Assembly: GCA_046290435.1 (NCBI GenBank)
Contig: JBKAGO010000032.1
Coordinates: forward strand, 62,001-126,000
From: CAVQUE01 sp046290435
GTDB taxonomy: Bacteria > Actinomycetota > Acidimicrobiia > Acidimicrobiales > UBA8592
DNA: 64,000 nt
Reading direction: 5' to 3'
Shown here: piece by piece, positions 56,049 to 64,000 of the stretch
Position numbering within the stretch: the stretch's first letter is position 1
Layout: each line of letters begins with the position of its first letter
The notes under the pieces: model-generated
Seen by the model: only the letters and a program-made list of their open reading frames with translations
Told to the model about the DNA's origin: nothing
Databases searched by the model: none
Program-made: the position numbers and the translations under genes

Positions 56049-56944
56049 ACAACCAAACGCCTGCGAGCGGGTCGCCCCGACCGCGATTCTCCAGAGCCGG
56101 AGAGACCGGCGATGCCGGTTTCGCGGCCCTCGAGCCGGTGACGGGGCGTCTCGGGCTCCGGGCCTACCTGCGAGAGCTGGCGGCACGCCGCGACTTCATC
56201 TTCACCGTGCCCCGCCAGGAGCTGCAGGCACAGCACCTGAACACGGTGCTCGGCAACCTGTGGTTCCTCGTGAACCCGCTGTTGCAGACCGCGGTGTACT
56301 ACCTGATCTTCGGCCTGCTCCTCGAGACCGACCGGGGTCTCGACAACTTCATCGTCTACCTGGTGGTCGGCGTCTTGACCCTGGGTTACTTCAATCAGAC
56401 GCTCACCAAGGCATCCCACCTGATGGAGGCCAACGAGACGCTCATCCGGTCGATCTACTTCCCGCGAGCGGTCATCCCGGCCGCCAGCGCATTGACCAAC
56501 CTGTACAACTACCTCCCGGCCTTCGCCGTCATGCTCTTCGTGGCGCTGATCACCGGCGAGCGTCCCAGCTGGCGTTGGCTCCTGCTGCCGCTGATCCTCG
56601 GTGCGCTGTTCCTCTTCGTCTCCGGCGCCGGCTTCTTGTTCGCCCGCCTCGGCAACGCGTTCCGCGATCTGTCCCAGATCGTTCCCCACGGCACGCGGCT
56701 GCTCTTCTACGCATCGGGCACCATCTTCGACCCCCGGGCGTTCTCGACGGATCCGGCGGTACTGATCTGGTTCGAGCTCAACCCGATCTACCAGTTCCTG
56801 ACGCTCATCCGTTGGTGCCTGATCGACGTGGCGACGCCCTGGTGGTTCTGGGTGACGGCGCCTGCCTGGGCGGTCTTCTCGCTGGCCATCGGCTTCCTGG
56901 TGTTCTGGCGCGGCGAACTCAGCTACGGATCCACGCGACGATGA
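56045..56944 (+). CDS. Polysaccharide ABC exporter permease (Wzm/TagG type)
   Basis: A 299-residue membrane protein with six hydrophobic segments, of the ABC-2 family that flips lipid-linked polysaccharide or teichoic acid across the membrane. An acidic/polar head (1-35) precedes an amphipathic helix (RDFIFTVPRQELQAQH near 49-64) and the helices. Coupled by ATGA on both sides, upstream to the GT2 gene and downstream to the ATPase gene, confirming an exporter pair. Confidence 0.9.
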   Translation: MNNQTPASGSPRPRFSRAGETGDAGFAALEPVTGRLGLRAYLRELAARRDFIFTVPRQELQAQHLNTVLGNLWFLVNPLLQTAVYYLIFGLLLETDRGLDNFIVYLVVGVLTLGYFNQTLTKASHLMEANETLIRSIYFPRAVIPAASALTNLYNYLPAFAVMLFVALITGERPSWRWLLLPLILGALFLFVSGAGFLFARLGNAFRDLSQIVPHGTRLLFYASGTIFDPRAFSTDPAVLIWFELNPIYQFLTLIRWCLIDVATPWWFWVTAPAWAVFSLAIGFLVFWRGELSYGSTRR

Positions 56945-57852
56945 GCGGCACCTCGAACGACAGGGGACCCGAATCCAGCCCCCGGACCGAGCCCTCCACC
57001 GAGCCCGCTCTCGCGCCGGACTCCGTGTCCGACGACCTCGGCAGTCCCGACGCGGAGCCGGGTCCACCGGACGATCCGGTGGTCGTCGTGCGAGATGTCC
57101 ACATCACGTATCGGACCTACCTCGACCAGCGACTCGGGCTCGCCGACCGGCTCCGCCGGGGCTTTCGCCGGTCCGCGCCGCGCTATCGCGACGTCCACGC
57201 AGTCCGGGGTGTCTCTCTGACGCTGCACCGCGGCGAGAGCCTGGGCATCGTCGGCAGCAACGGCTCGGGCAAGAGCACGCTGTTGACCGGCATCGCGGGT
57301 CTCATCGACCTCGACGGAGGCGAGATCCTCGCCGCGGGACGCCCCCAGCTGCTCGGCGTCGGCGCGGTGCTGAACCGGAAGCTGTCGGGTCGACGCAACA
57401 TCGAGATGGGCTGCCTGGCCCTCGGTATCGCCTCCGAAGACATCGACCGCACCGTGAACGAGATCTGTGCCTTCACCGATCTGGCGGAGTCGATCGACCT
57501 GCCCCTGCGCACCTACTCGTCGGGTATGCGGGCGCGCCTTGCGTTCGCTGTGGCGACCGCCGCGCGTCCCGAGATCCTGCTGATCGACGAGGCGTTGGCG
57601 GTCGGCGACCGTCGATTCCGGGCCAAGGCGGCCGAGCGCCTCGACGAGATCTGTGCCTCGGCAGGCGCCGTCATCGTGGTCAGCCACAACCAGGCCGAGA
57701 TCAGCCAGATGTGCACACGGGTGATCTGGCTTGAGAAGGGCCGGGTCGTGGCCGATGGACCCACCGATGAGGTTCTCGAGAGCTACTCCGCCGCGAATCC
57801 CGAACAGGATCGGCCCCGACGCGGCCGAAAGCGTCGACGCCCCTCGGCCTGA
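56941..57852 (+). CDS. Polysaccharide ABC exporter ATPase (Wzt/TagH type)
   Basis: A 303-residue ATPase energising the partner permease. Disordered acidic head about 1-45, then Walker A GSNGSGKS near 105-112, signature YSSGMRARL near 194-202, Walker B EILLIDEALAVGD near 213-225, switch histidine VVSHNQAE near 247. The long C-terminal glycan-binding domain of Wzt proteins is missing; only a short basic tail (RRGRKRRRPSA) remains, so export is probably not tied to chain-end recognition. Confidence 0.92.
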   Translation: MSGTSNDRGPESSPRTEPSTEPALAPDSVSDDLGSPDAEPGPPDDPVVVVRDVHITYRTYLDQRLGLADRLRRGFRRSAPRYRDVHAVRGVSLTLHRGESLGIVGSNGSGKSTLLTGIAGLIDLDGGEILAAGRPQLLGVGAVLNRKLSGRRNIEMGCLALGIASEDIDRTVNEICAFTDLAESIDLPLRTYSSGMRARLAFAVATAARPEILLIDEALAVGDRRFRAKAAERLDEICASAGAVIVVSHNQAEISQMCTRVIWLEKGRVVADGPTDEVLESYSAANPEQDRPRRGRKRRRPSA

Positions 57853-57952
57853 TCGTGACCGCTCGATGGTGCCGCCGGCAGGGGGCTGCCTTGCATGGCC
57901 CGGCACCGTCCGCGACCATGACCCGGCGGACCACGACCACGAAGGACGCTCG

Positions 57953-59626
57953 GTGCAGACATCGAACACGAACCAGCGCTCGGCGCGGTTTGTCGTCGCA
58001 GCAATGCTGCTCGCGCTGACCATGCTGGCCGCAGGATCGCCGGTGAGCGCCCAGAACGCATCGGATGCCTCGTCGACGACCATCCGCATCGAGGGTGGTG
58101 GCTGGGGCCATGGCGTCGGCATGAGCCAATACGGCGCATACGGCCGGGCACTCGCCGGCCAGTCGCACGAGCAGATCCTCGGTTTCTACTATCCGGGCAC
58201 CGAGCTGGCCACCCGCGATGTGGGCGACGCCGGCGTACGTGTCCACCTCTCGACCGCACGGTCGATCCGTGTCGAGACCACCGGCGTGGTGCGCCTGCGC
58301 GACGCCGACGGCACGGTCGTCTGGACGTCGGCTGGGGCGACGACCCTGATCGTCGATCGGCTCACCAACGGCCGGATGAGGGTCCGTACCCCCAATGGTG
58401 TCAACCGGTGCCGGGTCGACGGCGTCAACGTCTGCCGCTCCCGCCCGGTCACCATCGACTTCACCCAGGGCGAACCCGTGCGCACCGTGCCGAGCGGCGT
58501 CGCGGACCCCTTCGGTACCAGCGGCAACCGCTACCAGTGGGGCCGTCTCGTCTTCACTCCCCGCCCCGGCACCAACGACACGCTGTGGCAGGTGCTCGAG
58601 GGGTTGTCGATGCAGCAGTATCTCTACGGCATCGCCGAGGTGCCGTCATCGTGGCCCGAAGCTGCGCTCGAGAGCCAGGCCATCGCCGCCCGGACCTTTG
58701 CGGCATCCAACATCGCGGCCCGCAGGGCCGACCCGAACCGCACCGTCCCGTGGGATCTCTTCTCGAGCGTCTACGACCAGTTCTACAGCGGCTACGGACA
58801 CGAGATCGCGGCAATGTCGGACCGGTGGCGAGATGCGGTCGATCGCACCGCCGATCGGGTGCTCACCTACAACGGGCAGCCGTTCGCGGCGTTCTACAGC
58901 TCCTCGAACGGGGGCCACAGCGAGGACAGCGGCTACGTGTTCGTGACCTCGCTGCCGTACCTCGTCGCACAGCCCGACCGGTTCGACAGCGAGGGCAACC
59001 CCTTCGCCACCTGGGTCCGCGAGTATTCCGGATCCGACATCGGGCGCTGGATCGCAGCTGCGGGCCGAGGCAGCATCGGCGAAGCCGTCAGCCTGTCGAT
59101 CTCGGGCAACGTCGGTGCATCCGGTCGCGTCGAGCGGGCCACCATCACCGTCCGCGGCACCACCGGCACCGCCACCATGACCGGCTCACAGTTCCGTTCG
59201 GCCGTCAACAACGGGGTCATCGCCGCCGGCGGTGGGCTCGACAGCCAGCTCCTGTCGACCAAGTTCACGGTCGGGGCGGTGGGCGCCAGCGGAAACCTGA
59301 GCGCACCCATCGGTGCGCTCGAGGACACCCGGCGCCGCAACGGCACGGCCATCGTGGGCGGGTGGGTCGCCGATCCCGACGTGGTGGACGCGGGGGCCAA
59401 CGCTGCTGTCGCCCCCGTCGAGGTCCGCATCACGGTGGGCCGACGCACCGTGGCCACCACCACCGCCTCGCAGTACCGCTTCGACATGGATCAGGTCTAC
59501 GGCCACCGCACGACGCGTGGGTTCCGGGTGGCCGTCGACATCCCGGACCGGCGCCGCCGGGTGTGTGCCTACGCGACCTCCGACGACGGTGGACCCGAGG
59601 TCCTTCTGGGCTGCCGGCGCATCTGA
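57953..59626 (+). CDS. Secreted SpoIID/LytB-like wall protein
   Basis: A 557-residue secreted protein: signal peptide about 1-34 ending GSPVSAQ, then GGWGHGVGMSQYGAYG near 48-63, a SpoIID-like core (YLYGIAEVPSSWPEAALESQAIAARTFA; YSSSNGGHSED near 308), and a C-terminal beta-rich part. SpoIID enzymes cut glycan strands of peptidoglycan. Here the GHGVGMSQYGA element is at the N-terminus, whereas in SpoIID it lies at the C-terminus, as if permuted. GTG 57953 used because it gives a clean signal peptide. Confidence 0.85.
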   Translation: MQTSNTNQRSARFVVAAMLLALTMLAAGSPVSAQNASDASSTTIRIEGGGWGHGVGMSQYGAYGRALAGQSHEQILGFYYPGTELATRDVGDAGVRVHLSTARSIRVETTGVVRLRDADGTVVWTSAGATTLIVDRLTNGRMRVRTPNGVNRCRVDGVNVCRSRPVTIDFTQGEPVRTVPSGVADPFGTSGNRYQWGRLVFTPRPGTNDTLWQVLEGLSMQQYLYGIAEVPSSWPEAALESQAIAARTFAASNIAARRADPNRTVPWDLFSSVYDQFYSGYGHEIAAMSDRWRDAVDRTADRVLTYNGQPFAAFYSSSNGGHSEDSGYVFVTSLPYLVAQPDRFDSEGNPFATWVREYSGSDIGRWIAAAGRGSIGEAVSLSISGNVGASGRVERATITVRGTTGTATMTGSQFRSAVNNGVIAAGGGLDSQLLSTKFTVGAVGASGNLSAPIGALEDTRRRNGTAIVGGWVADPDVVDAGANAAVAPVEVRITVGRRTVATTTASQYRFDMDQVYGHRTTRGFRVAVDIPDRRRRVCAYATSDDGGPEVLLGCRRI

Positions 59627-59636
59627 CCCGGCCGAG

Positions 59637-59669
59637 CCGGAGCCGGGCAACCACCGGTGCCGGCTCCGG
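59637..59669. terminator. Stem-loop between SpoIID-like and rhodanese-ThiF genes
   Basis: CCGGAGCCGG (59637-59646) pairs with CCGGCTCCGG (59660-59669) around a 13-base loop. It lies between two convergent genes, 11 bases after the first stop and 16 bases before the other, and may end both transcripts. Confidence 0.6.
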
Positions 59670-59684
59670 GACCCGGATCACTGA

Positions 59685-60857
59685 TCAGGCAGGCGCCACC
59701 AACGGTGCGGGCTGGCAGAGTCCGTCGAGCTCGACGACCTGGATCTGATCGCGGTTCTCCCAGGTGATCTCCACCGAGGGATCGCGCCGGAGCTTGAACT
59801 CCCGGAAGCTCATCTCGGCGGCGTCGAAGGCCAGGAGCCGCCCGACGAGGCTGTCGCCCAGGCCGAGGATCAACTTGATGGCCTCGAGCGCCTGGATGCT
59901 GCCCACGATGCCCGGCAGAACGCCCAGCACGCCGGCCTCGGCGCAGCTGGGTGCCAGCTCGGCCGGGGGCGGCTCGGGGATCATGTCGCGGTAGGTGGGG
60001 CCGGTCTTGGGATCGAAGACGGTGACCTGACCCTCGAACCGGAAGATCGAGCCGTGGACCACCGGGATACCCAGCTTCACCGAGGCGTCGTTGAGCATGT
60101 AGCGCACGGGGAAGTTGTCGGCGCCGTCGATGATGACGTCGTAGCCCGAGATGATGTCCACGATGTTGTCGGCTGCGAGGCGGACATCGTGGGTGACGAC
60201 GTTGACGTCGGGGTTGAGCGCCAGCAGGGTCTTCTTGGCGGAGTCGACCTTGCGTTCGCCGATGCGATCCTGGTTGTGGAGGATCTGTCGCTGCAGGTTG
60301 GACTCGTCGACCACGTCCATGTCGACGATGCCGATCGTGCCGACACCGGCGGCGGTCAGGTAGAGCGCTGCAGGCGAGCCGAGCCCGCCGGCACCGAGGC
60401 AGAGGACCTTGGCGTCGAGCAGCTTCAGCTGACCCTCCTCACCGACCTCGGGCAACAACAGGTGCCGTTGGTAGCGGTTGCGCTGGCCCGGTTCGAGCGT
60501 GCGCGGCGTCGACCAGTCGCGGCCCTCGTCCTTCCAGCGGTTGAAACCACCGTCCATGGAGACCACACGGCCGTAATCGAGCGCGGCGAGGGTCTGGGCC
60601 GCGAACGCCGAGCGGACGCCCCCGGCGCACATCGCCACGATGGGCGCGTCCTTGTCGCCGATGCGGCTCTCGATGGAGCTCTCGAGCTGACCTCGGGGGA
60701 TGTGGATCGACCCGGGGATGGCCCCCTGTTCGTACTCGTCGGGCTCGCGGACGTCGAGCAGGGTCCAGCCCTGGGCCAACAGGTCCTCGGCCTCGGCGGT
60801 GGTGACCTCGTTCACCTCTGCCTTCGCCTTGGCCAGAAGGTCTCGGAAGCTCGCCAT
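59685..60857 (-). CDS. Rhodanese-ThiF/MoeB fusion, sulfur-carrier activating enzyme
   Basis: A 390-residue protein that adenylylates the C-terminus of a sulfur-carrier protein and supplies sulfur (cofactor, thiolation or cysteine synthesis). The rhodanese domain is N-terminal (about 10-110; active-site Cys in AMCAGGVRSAF near 73-83), and the E1-like domain follows (RNRYQRHLLLPEVG near 125; LGAGGLGSPAALYL near 153; DGADNFPVRY near 225). In MoeZ/MOCS3 relatives the order is reversed (E1 first). ATG 60857 fits the rhodanese start. Confidence 0.88.
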   Translation of the reverse strand: MASFRDLLAKAKAEVNEVTTAEAEDLLAQGWTLLDVREPDEYEQGAIPGSIHIPRGQLESSIESRIGDKDAPIVAMCAGGVRSAFAAQTLAALDYGRVVSMDGGFNRWKDEGRDWSTPRTLEPGQRNRYQRHLLLPEVGEEGQLKLLDAKVLCLGAGGLGSPAALYLTAAGVGTIGIVDMDVVDESNLQRQILHNQDRIGERKVDSAKKTLLALNPDVNVVTHDVRLAADNIVDIISGYDVIIDGADNFPVRYMLNDASVKLGIPVVHGSIFRFEGQVTVFDPKTGPTYRDMIPEPPPAELAPSCAEAGVLGVLPGIVGSIQALEAIKLILGLGDSLVGRLLAFDAAEMSFREFKLRRDPSVEITWENRDQIQVVELDGLCQPAPLVAPA

Positions 60858-60996
60858 GGTGGTCTTCTCCGTGGTGTCTCGGGTCCGTCCGGTAGCCCCT
60901 CGGGCGGTCGCGACGGACGCGCTTCGTGATCGCGCGACCAAAACCCTACCCAACTGGTCGGGAATTGACACCCGGCGCGCCACCCGGAGGCCGCGG

Positions 60997-62232
60997 TCAG
61001 GGCAGGTAGGGCATGGGGTCGACCGGGGACCCGCTGATGCGCACCTCGAAGTGCAGGTGGGGACCCGTCGACAAGCCGGTGGAACCGACGTAGCCGATGA
61101 CCTGGCCGGAGGTGACGTAATCACCGACGGAGGTCGCGAAGCCCGACATGTGGGCATAGAGGGTGGTGACCGACGAGTCGCCGTGCTGGATGACCACGGT
61201 GTTGCCGTAGCCGCCGTTCCAACCCGCCATGATGACGATGCCCTCGTTGGCGGCCCAGATGGGCTGACCCTGCGCCCCGCCGATGTCGAGACCGCTGTGC
61301 ATCCGGTAGTAGCCGAGGATCGGATGCAGCCGTTGGCCGAAGCCCGACGCCACTCCCCCGGCGGTGGGCCATGTCCATCCGTCGGCGTCGATGACCCCGA
61401 CCGGGGCCGACGGCACCGAACTGGCTCCCGAGGACGACGCCGCTGCAGCCGCGGCTGCAGCTCGTGCCCGCTCGAGCTCGCGTGCGACGCGCTCCTCTTC
61501 TGCCTTGATGAACGCCTCGAGGTCGGCTTCTTCCTGCTCGGCGGTCTCCAGCGCAGCTTCCCATTCGGTCCGACGGCGATCGAGCTCGGCCTTGAGCTGG
61601 ACCTGACGGTTGCGACGCTCCTCGAGCTCCCCGAGGTCGACCGCCAGATCCGCAGCGATCTCGTCGGCTTCGATCTGGGCCCGCTCGGCGTCGATCAGCA
61701 GATCGCCGCGGGTCTCCTCCAGCGCCCGCAGCTGATCGACGACGTCGGCGGTGTCGGTGCCGATGGTGTCGAGCAGGGCCACCTTGTGGGCGGCCACGGT
61801 GGCGTCGCTGGCGTCGAACCAGGCCTCGGCCCGGGAATCGGCCAGACCGACATAGGACTCGACTGCGTAGTCCCGGGCCCGGTGACGCAGGTCGACGATG
61901 GCGGCGCCGGTCTGTTCGAGGTCGATCTCGGCCTGGCGTCGGGCGTCGCGAACCGCGGCGAGACGCTGCTCGGAGGCGTCGACCTTGGCCTGTTGCAGGT
62001 TGACGAGCTCGGTCGCCGCCTCGAGGGCCTCGACGACCTCGACATCGGCGGCATCGACGATGGACAGGTTCATCGCCGCCTCGAGCTGGCGTTCGCGAGC
62101 CTCGTCGCGTTCCTCTTTGGCGTCGGCGATGGATTTCGGGTCGTCGTCGGATGCCGCCGGCGGCACAGCGGCCGCAAAGGCCAACGTCACGACGAGTGCG
62201 GCACACCAACGTATGAGCGTGGGATGGGTCAT
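60997..62232 (-). CDS. Secreted M23 peptidase with coiled coil
   Basis: A 411-residue exported protein. Signal peptide about 1-27; a long coiled coil about 30-250 (alternating Glu/Arg/Ala) like EnvC/NlpD or RipA-type regulators; hinge of Ala/Ser near 255-270; LytM/M23 domain about 290-411 with RMHSGLDIGG near 314 (zinc His and Asp) and GPHLHFEVR near 392 (HxH). Cleaves or activates cleavage of peptidoglycan cross-links, probably during division. ATG 62232 gives the signal peptide. Divergent from the LCP gene. Confidence 0.9.
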   Translation of the reverse strand: MTHPTLIRWCAALVVTLAFAAAVPPAASDDDPKSIADAKEERDEARERQLEAAMNLSIVDAADVEVVEALEAATELVNLQQAKVDASEQRLAAVRDARRQAEIDLEQTGAAIVDLRHRARDYAVESYVGLADSRAEAWFDASDATVAAHKVALLDTIGTDTADVVDQLRALEETRGDLLIDAERAQIEADEIAADLAVDLGELEERRNRQVQLKAELDRRRTEWEAALETAEQEEADLEAFIKAEEERVARELERARAAAAAAAASSSGASSVPSAPVGVIDADGWTWPTAGGVASGFGQRLHPILGYYRMHSGLDIGGAQGQPIWAANEGIVIMAGWNGGYGNTVVIQHGDSSVTTLYAHMSGFATSVGDYVTSGQVIGYVGSTGLSTGPHLHFEVRISGSPVDPMPYLP

Positions 62233-62419
62233 CGGTGGGTGGATTCCCTGGGGTGATCGGTTCCGGTGGCACTCGTGCGACCACTGGGGGCGATGTGGCT
62301 GCTGAGCGTAGCGTGGCTCGTGTTCGCGACACCAAACGGCTCGGGCGCGCAGGACCGATCGGATCCCCCGGGAATCCGTGGTGCCGCATCCGGCGCGTTC
62401 CGTGGTGGAATTGTCCCCA

Positions 62420-63793
62420 GTGTCCCCCGATGACCAACCTCCGCGATCCGAGCCCACCGACGACCAGTCGGCCTGGGAACGCCTCCGGCGCCTCCCCGAC
62501 CTCGACGAGGCGCCCCTCGACGAAGACTGGGCCGCCGGGGCTCGACCCGTCCACCCACCGGTTCCGCCGCCGTCGCCGCCGGGCACCGCCGACGACGGCC
62601 GACGGGTGGATCAGCGCCGCTTCCGGGTCGATGCCGCAGGCGCAGCGGGCGCCGGCCCCGCTGCGGCACCGGGTCGACCCACTCCTGGTGCCGTCCGGTC
62701 ACCGGGAGCCCCGGTGGGGCCGACACCGGCACCGTCGCCGACACCGGCATCGCTGCCGGGCGATCCCGTCGGCGCGCCGCACCGACGACCCGACACCGAG
62801 GCCCCCGCCCGCAAGCGCCGTCGGGGCCCGTGGATCGCGACGGCTGTCGCCGTACCGGTCGTGCTGCTGCTCGGGATGTTCGTCTACGCGCTGGTGCAGT
62901 GGAACCGGATCGAGCGGGTCGACACCGCCGGCGCGTTGGCTGCCGGTGGCGATTTCACCAACTACCTGATCGTCGGGACCGACAGCCGCGAGGGTGTCGA
63001 TCCCGACCTCGCCACGGCGCCCAGCATCGGCCTGGGGGTCGAGGGCAGCCGCACCGACACGATGGTCGTGCTCCACATCGGCGACGACGGCAACCGCATG
63101 ATGTCGCTACCGCGGGATCTGTGGCTGCCGATCGACGGCGGCAACGCCGCGAAGCTGAACTCGGCCGCCGTCGTCGGCGGGGCGCCCGCACTCATCCGCA
63201 CCGTGCAGCGCGAGCTCGGCCTTCCGCTGCAGCGGTATCTCGAGGTCGACATCGCCGGGTTCCTGGAGGTCGTCGAGGCGGTGGGTTCGATCACCATCGA
63301 CTTCCCTCGCCCGGCCTGCGACCCCAAGAGCGGCCTGATGGTCCGCCAGCGCGGCGCGATCGAGCTGGGGCCCCAGCGCGCGCTCGCCTACGTGCGGAGC
63401 CGCACCTACACCGAGTTCTCGGCTCCCGAGGTCCGTCGGGCACTCGGGGCGAACGCCACGTGCGACCAGATCATCGCCTCGGGCCTCGGCAGCACCGATG
63501 GCACCGCCGACATCGGACGCGGCGATCGCCAGCGCCGGTTCCTGCTCGCGGTGTTCGACGAGATCGGCGGTACGCGCAATCCCATCACGTTGTTGCAGGT
63601 GCTCGGCGGGCTGTCGGGTGGCCTGCGCATCGACGACGAGATGGGCATGTTCGATGCGCTCTCGTTGGCGCGCAAGATGCGTGGCGCCGACATCGAGAGC
63701 GTCGAGCTCCCGGTGGTCCCCTTCGACCCGGGGGGCACCTCGGCGCTGTTGCCCGCCGACGCTGCCGTCGAGGTGCTCGACGGCTTCCGCTGA
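62420..63793 (+). CDS. Second LCP-family wall-polymer ligase
   Basis: A protein of about 457 residues with a long disordered Pro/Ala/Asp-rich cytoplasmic head (to about 125), a basic stretch KRRRGPW, a membrane helix (about 132-155), and an LCP domain: YLIVGTDSREG near 178, RTDTMVVLHIG near 207, SLPRDLWLPIDG near 225, and YVRSRTYTEF near 324. Start codon is uncertain: GTG 62420 (chosen, GGTGGAA upstream), GTG 62378 or GTG 62403-region are in use-range. No LytR_C domain. Together with the other LCP it suggests attachment of the exported polymer. Confidence 0.85.
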   Translation: MSPDDQPPRSEPTDDQSAWERLRRLPDLDEAPLDEDWAAGARPVHPPVPPPSPPGTADDGRRVDQRRFRVDAAGAAGAGPAAAPGRPTPGAVRSPGAPVGPTPAPSPTPASLPGDPVGAPHRRPDTEAPARKRRRGPWIATAVAVPVVLLLGMFVYALVQWNRIERVDTAGALAAGGDFTNYLIVGTDSREGVDPDLATAPSIGLGVEGSRTDTMVVLHIGDDGNRMMSLPRDLWLPIDGGNAAKLNSAAVVGGAPALIRTVQRELGLPLQRYLEVDIAGFLEVVEAVGSITIDFPRPACDPKSGLMVRQRGAIELGPQRALAYVRSRTYTEFSAPEVRRALGANATCDQIIASGLGSTDGTADIGRGDRQRRFLLAVFDEIGGTRNPITLLQVLGGLSGGLRIDDEMGMFDALSLARKMRGADIESVELPVVPFDPGGTSALLPADAAVEVLDGFR

Positions 63794-63801
63794 CCGGCGG
63801 C

Positions 63802-64000
63802 TCAGGATCCGGGCGACCCGGGGTCCGGGGTCCATCGGCCGCCGATCATGACATGGACCGGAACGAGGTCGTCGTCGAAGACCACGATGTCGGCCCGTGC
63901 GCCGGGGGCCAGCACACCGAGGTCGCTGCGTCCCAGCAGCCGAGCCGGGTTCCGCGTCGCCGTCGCCAGGGCATCGACCTCCGAGGCGCCGGCGAAGGCG
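63802..64000 (-). CDS. nagA: N-acetylglucosamine-6-phosphate deacetylase, C-terminal end only
   Basis: The window's last 199 bases encode, on the minus strand, the final 66 residues of an amidohydrolase with the NagA ending: ATRNPARLLGRSDLGVLAPG followed by ARADIVVFDDDL and a short VMIGGRW tail. NagA removes acetate from GlcNAc-6-phosphate in amino-sugar recycling. The metal-binding part is outside the window, so function rests on the C-terminal motif. Ends 8 bases from the convergent LCP stop. Confidence 0.8.
   Translation of the reverse strand, partial: AFAGASEVDALATATRNPARLLGRSDLGVLAPGARADIVVFDDDLVPVHVMIGGRWTPDPGSPGS

Overview
The window is a dense, very high-GC stretch of chromosome (roughly 60 protein genes, many with GTG or TTG starts, many stop/start overlaps of the ATGA/GTGA type). 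It suggests a free-living, probably aerobic actinobacterium. Gene neighbourhood points the same way: the order ahcY - Trm112 - manB - membrane glycosyltransferase/DUF5719 pair - gmd/rmd - fbiA - cofE - LCP protein - birA - biotin carboxylase - LpdA-like flavoprotein loosely parallels the sahH-manB-fbiA-fbiB-LCP-birA-accA3-lpdA region of mycobacteria. The style of the proteins (single-domain CofE, HTH-membrane proteins, SWEET-like transporter) would fit the class Acidimicrobiia, but that is inference; no rRNA or tRNA gene is present to test it.

Layout. 1-6.4 kb: housekeeping on the minus strand (hisG cut by the window edge, ribD, mog; then rsmB-fmt-def) and two small RNA-modification genes on the plus strand (RsmC-like and TrmH-like). 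6.4-13.8 kb: a CGNR zinc-finger protein, a SWEET-like transporter, a cbs-metB transsulfuration pair in which metB carries two frameshifts, a 2-hydroxyacid dehydrogenase, a lone type-1 solute-binding lipoprotein. 13.8-16.5 kb: a large surface protein with FG-GAP and thrombospondin-type-3-like calcium-binding repeats, preceded by a possible structured leader. 16.7-24.3 kb: acyl-CoA type catabolism (CoA-transferase, APH-like kinase, SDR, acyl-CoA dehydrogenase, epimerase) with a small VapBC-like toxin-antitoxin pair inside. 24.3-27.3 kb: a GH13_18 glucoside phosphorylase facing a glucosyl-3-phosphoglycerate-synthase-like transferase, probably compatible-solute metabolism of glucosylglycerate. 27.3-32.5 kb: ahcY with a striking four-way-junction leader, two HTH-transmembrane paralogues (one fused to a zinc-protease domain), Trm112-like, manB. 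32.5-36.1 kb: CPBP protease and FtsH, both beginning with polyproline, then a thioredoxin-like protein.

36-48 kb: DUF5719-type anchor protein and a 1076-residue membrane glycosyltransferase, then rmd-gmd (GDP-D-rhamnose from GDP-mannose, fed by manB) with aberrant codon usage in rmd, then fbiA-cofE of coenzyme F420 synthesis, a nucleotidyltransferase, and an LCP wall-polymer ligase. 48-52.6 kb: birA beside its likely substrate, a biotin carboxylase/BCCP fusion, an RDD protein and an LpdA-like flavoprotein. 52.6-64 kb: polysaccharide assembly and export (two GT2 enzymes, a polyprenyl-phosphate sugar transferase, ABC permease and ATPase), a SpoIID-like protein, a rhodanese-ThiF fusion, an M23 peptidase, a second LCP protein and the C-terminal end of nagA at the right edge. 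Together the right half reads as a cell-envelope glycopolymer region: precursor synthesis, lipid-linked assembly, export and attachment to peptidoglycan.
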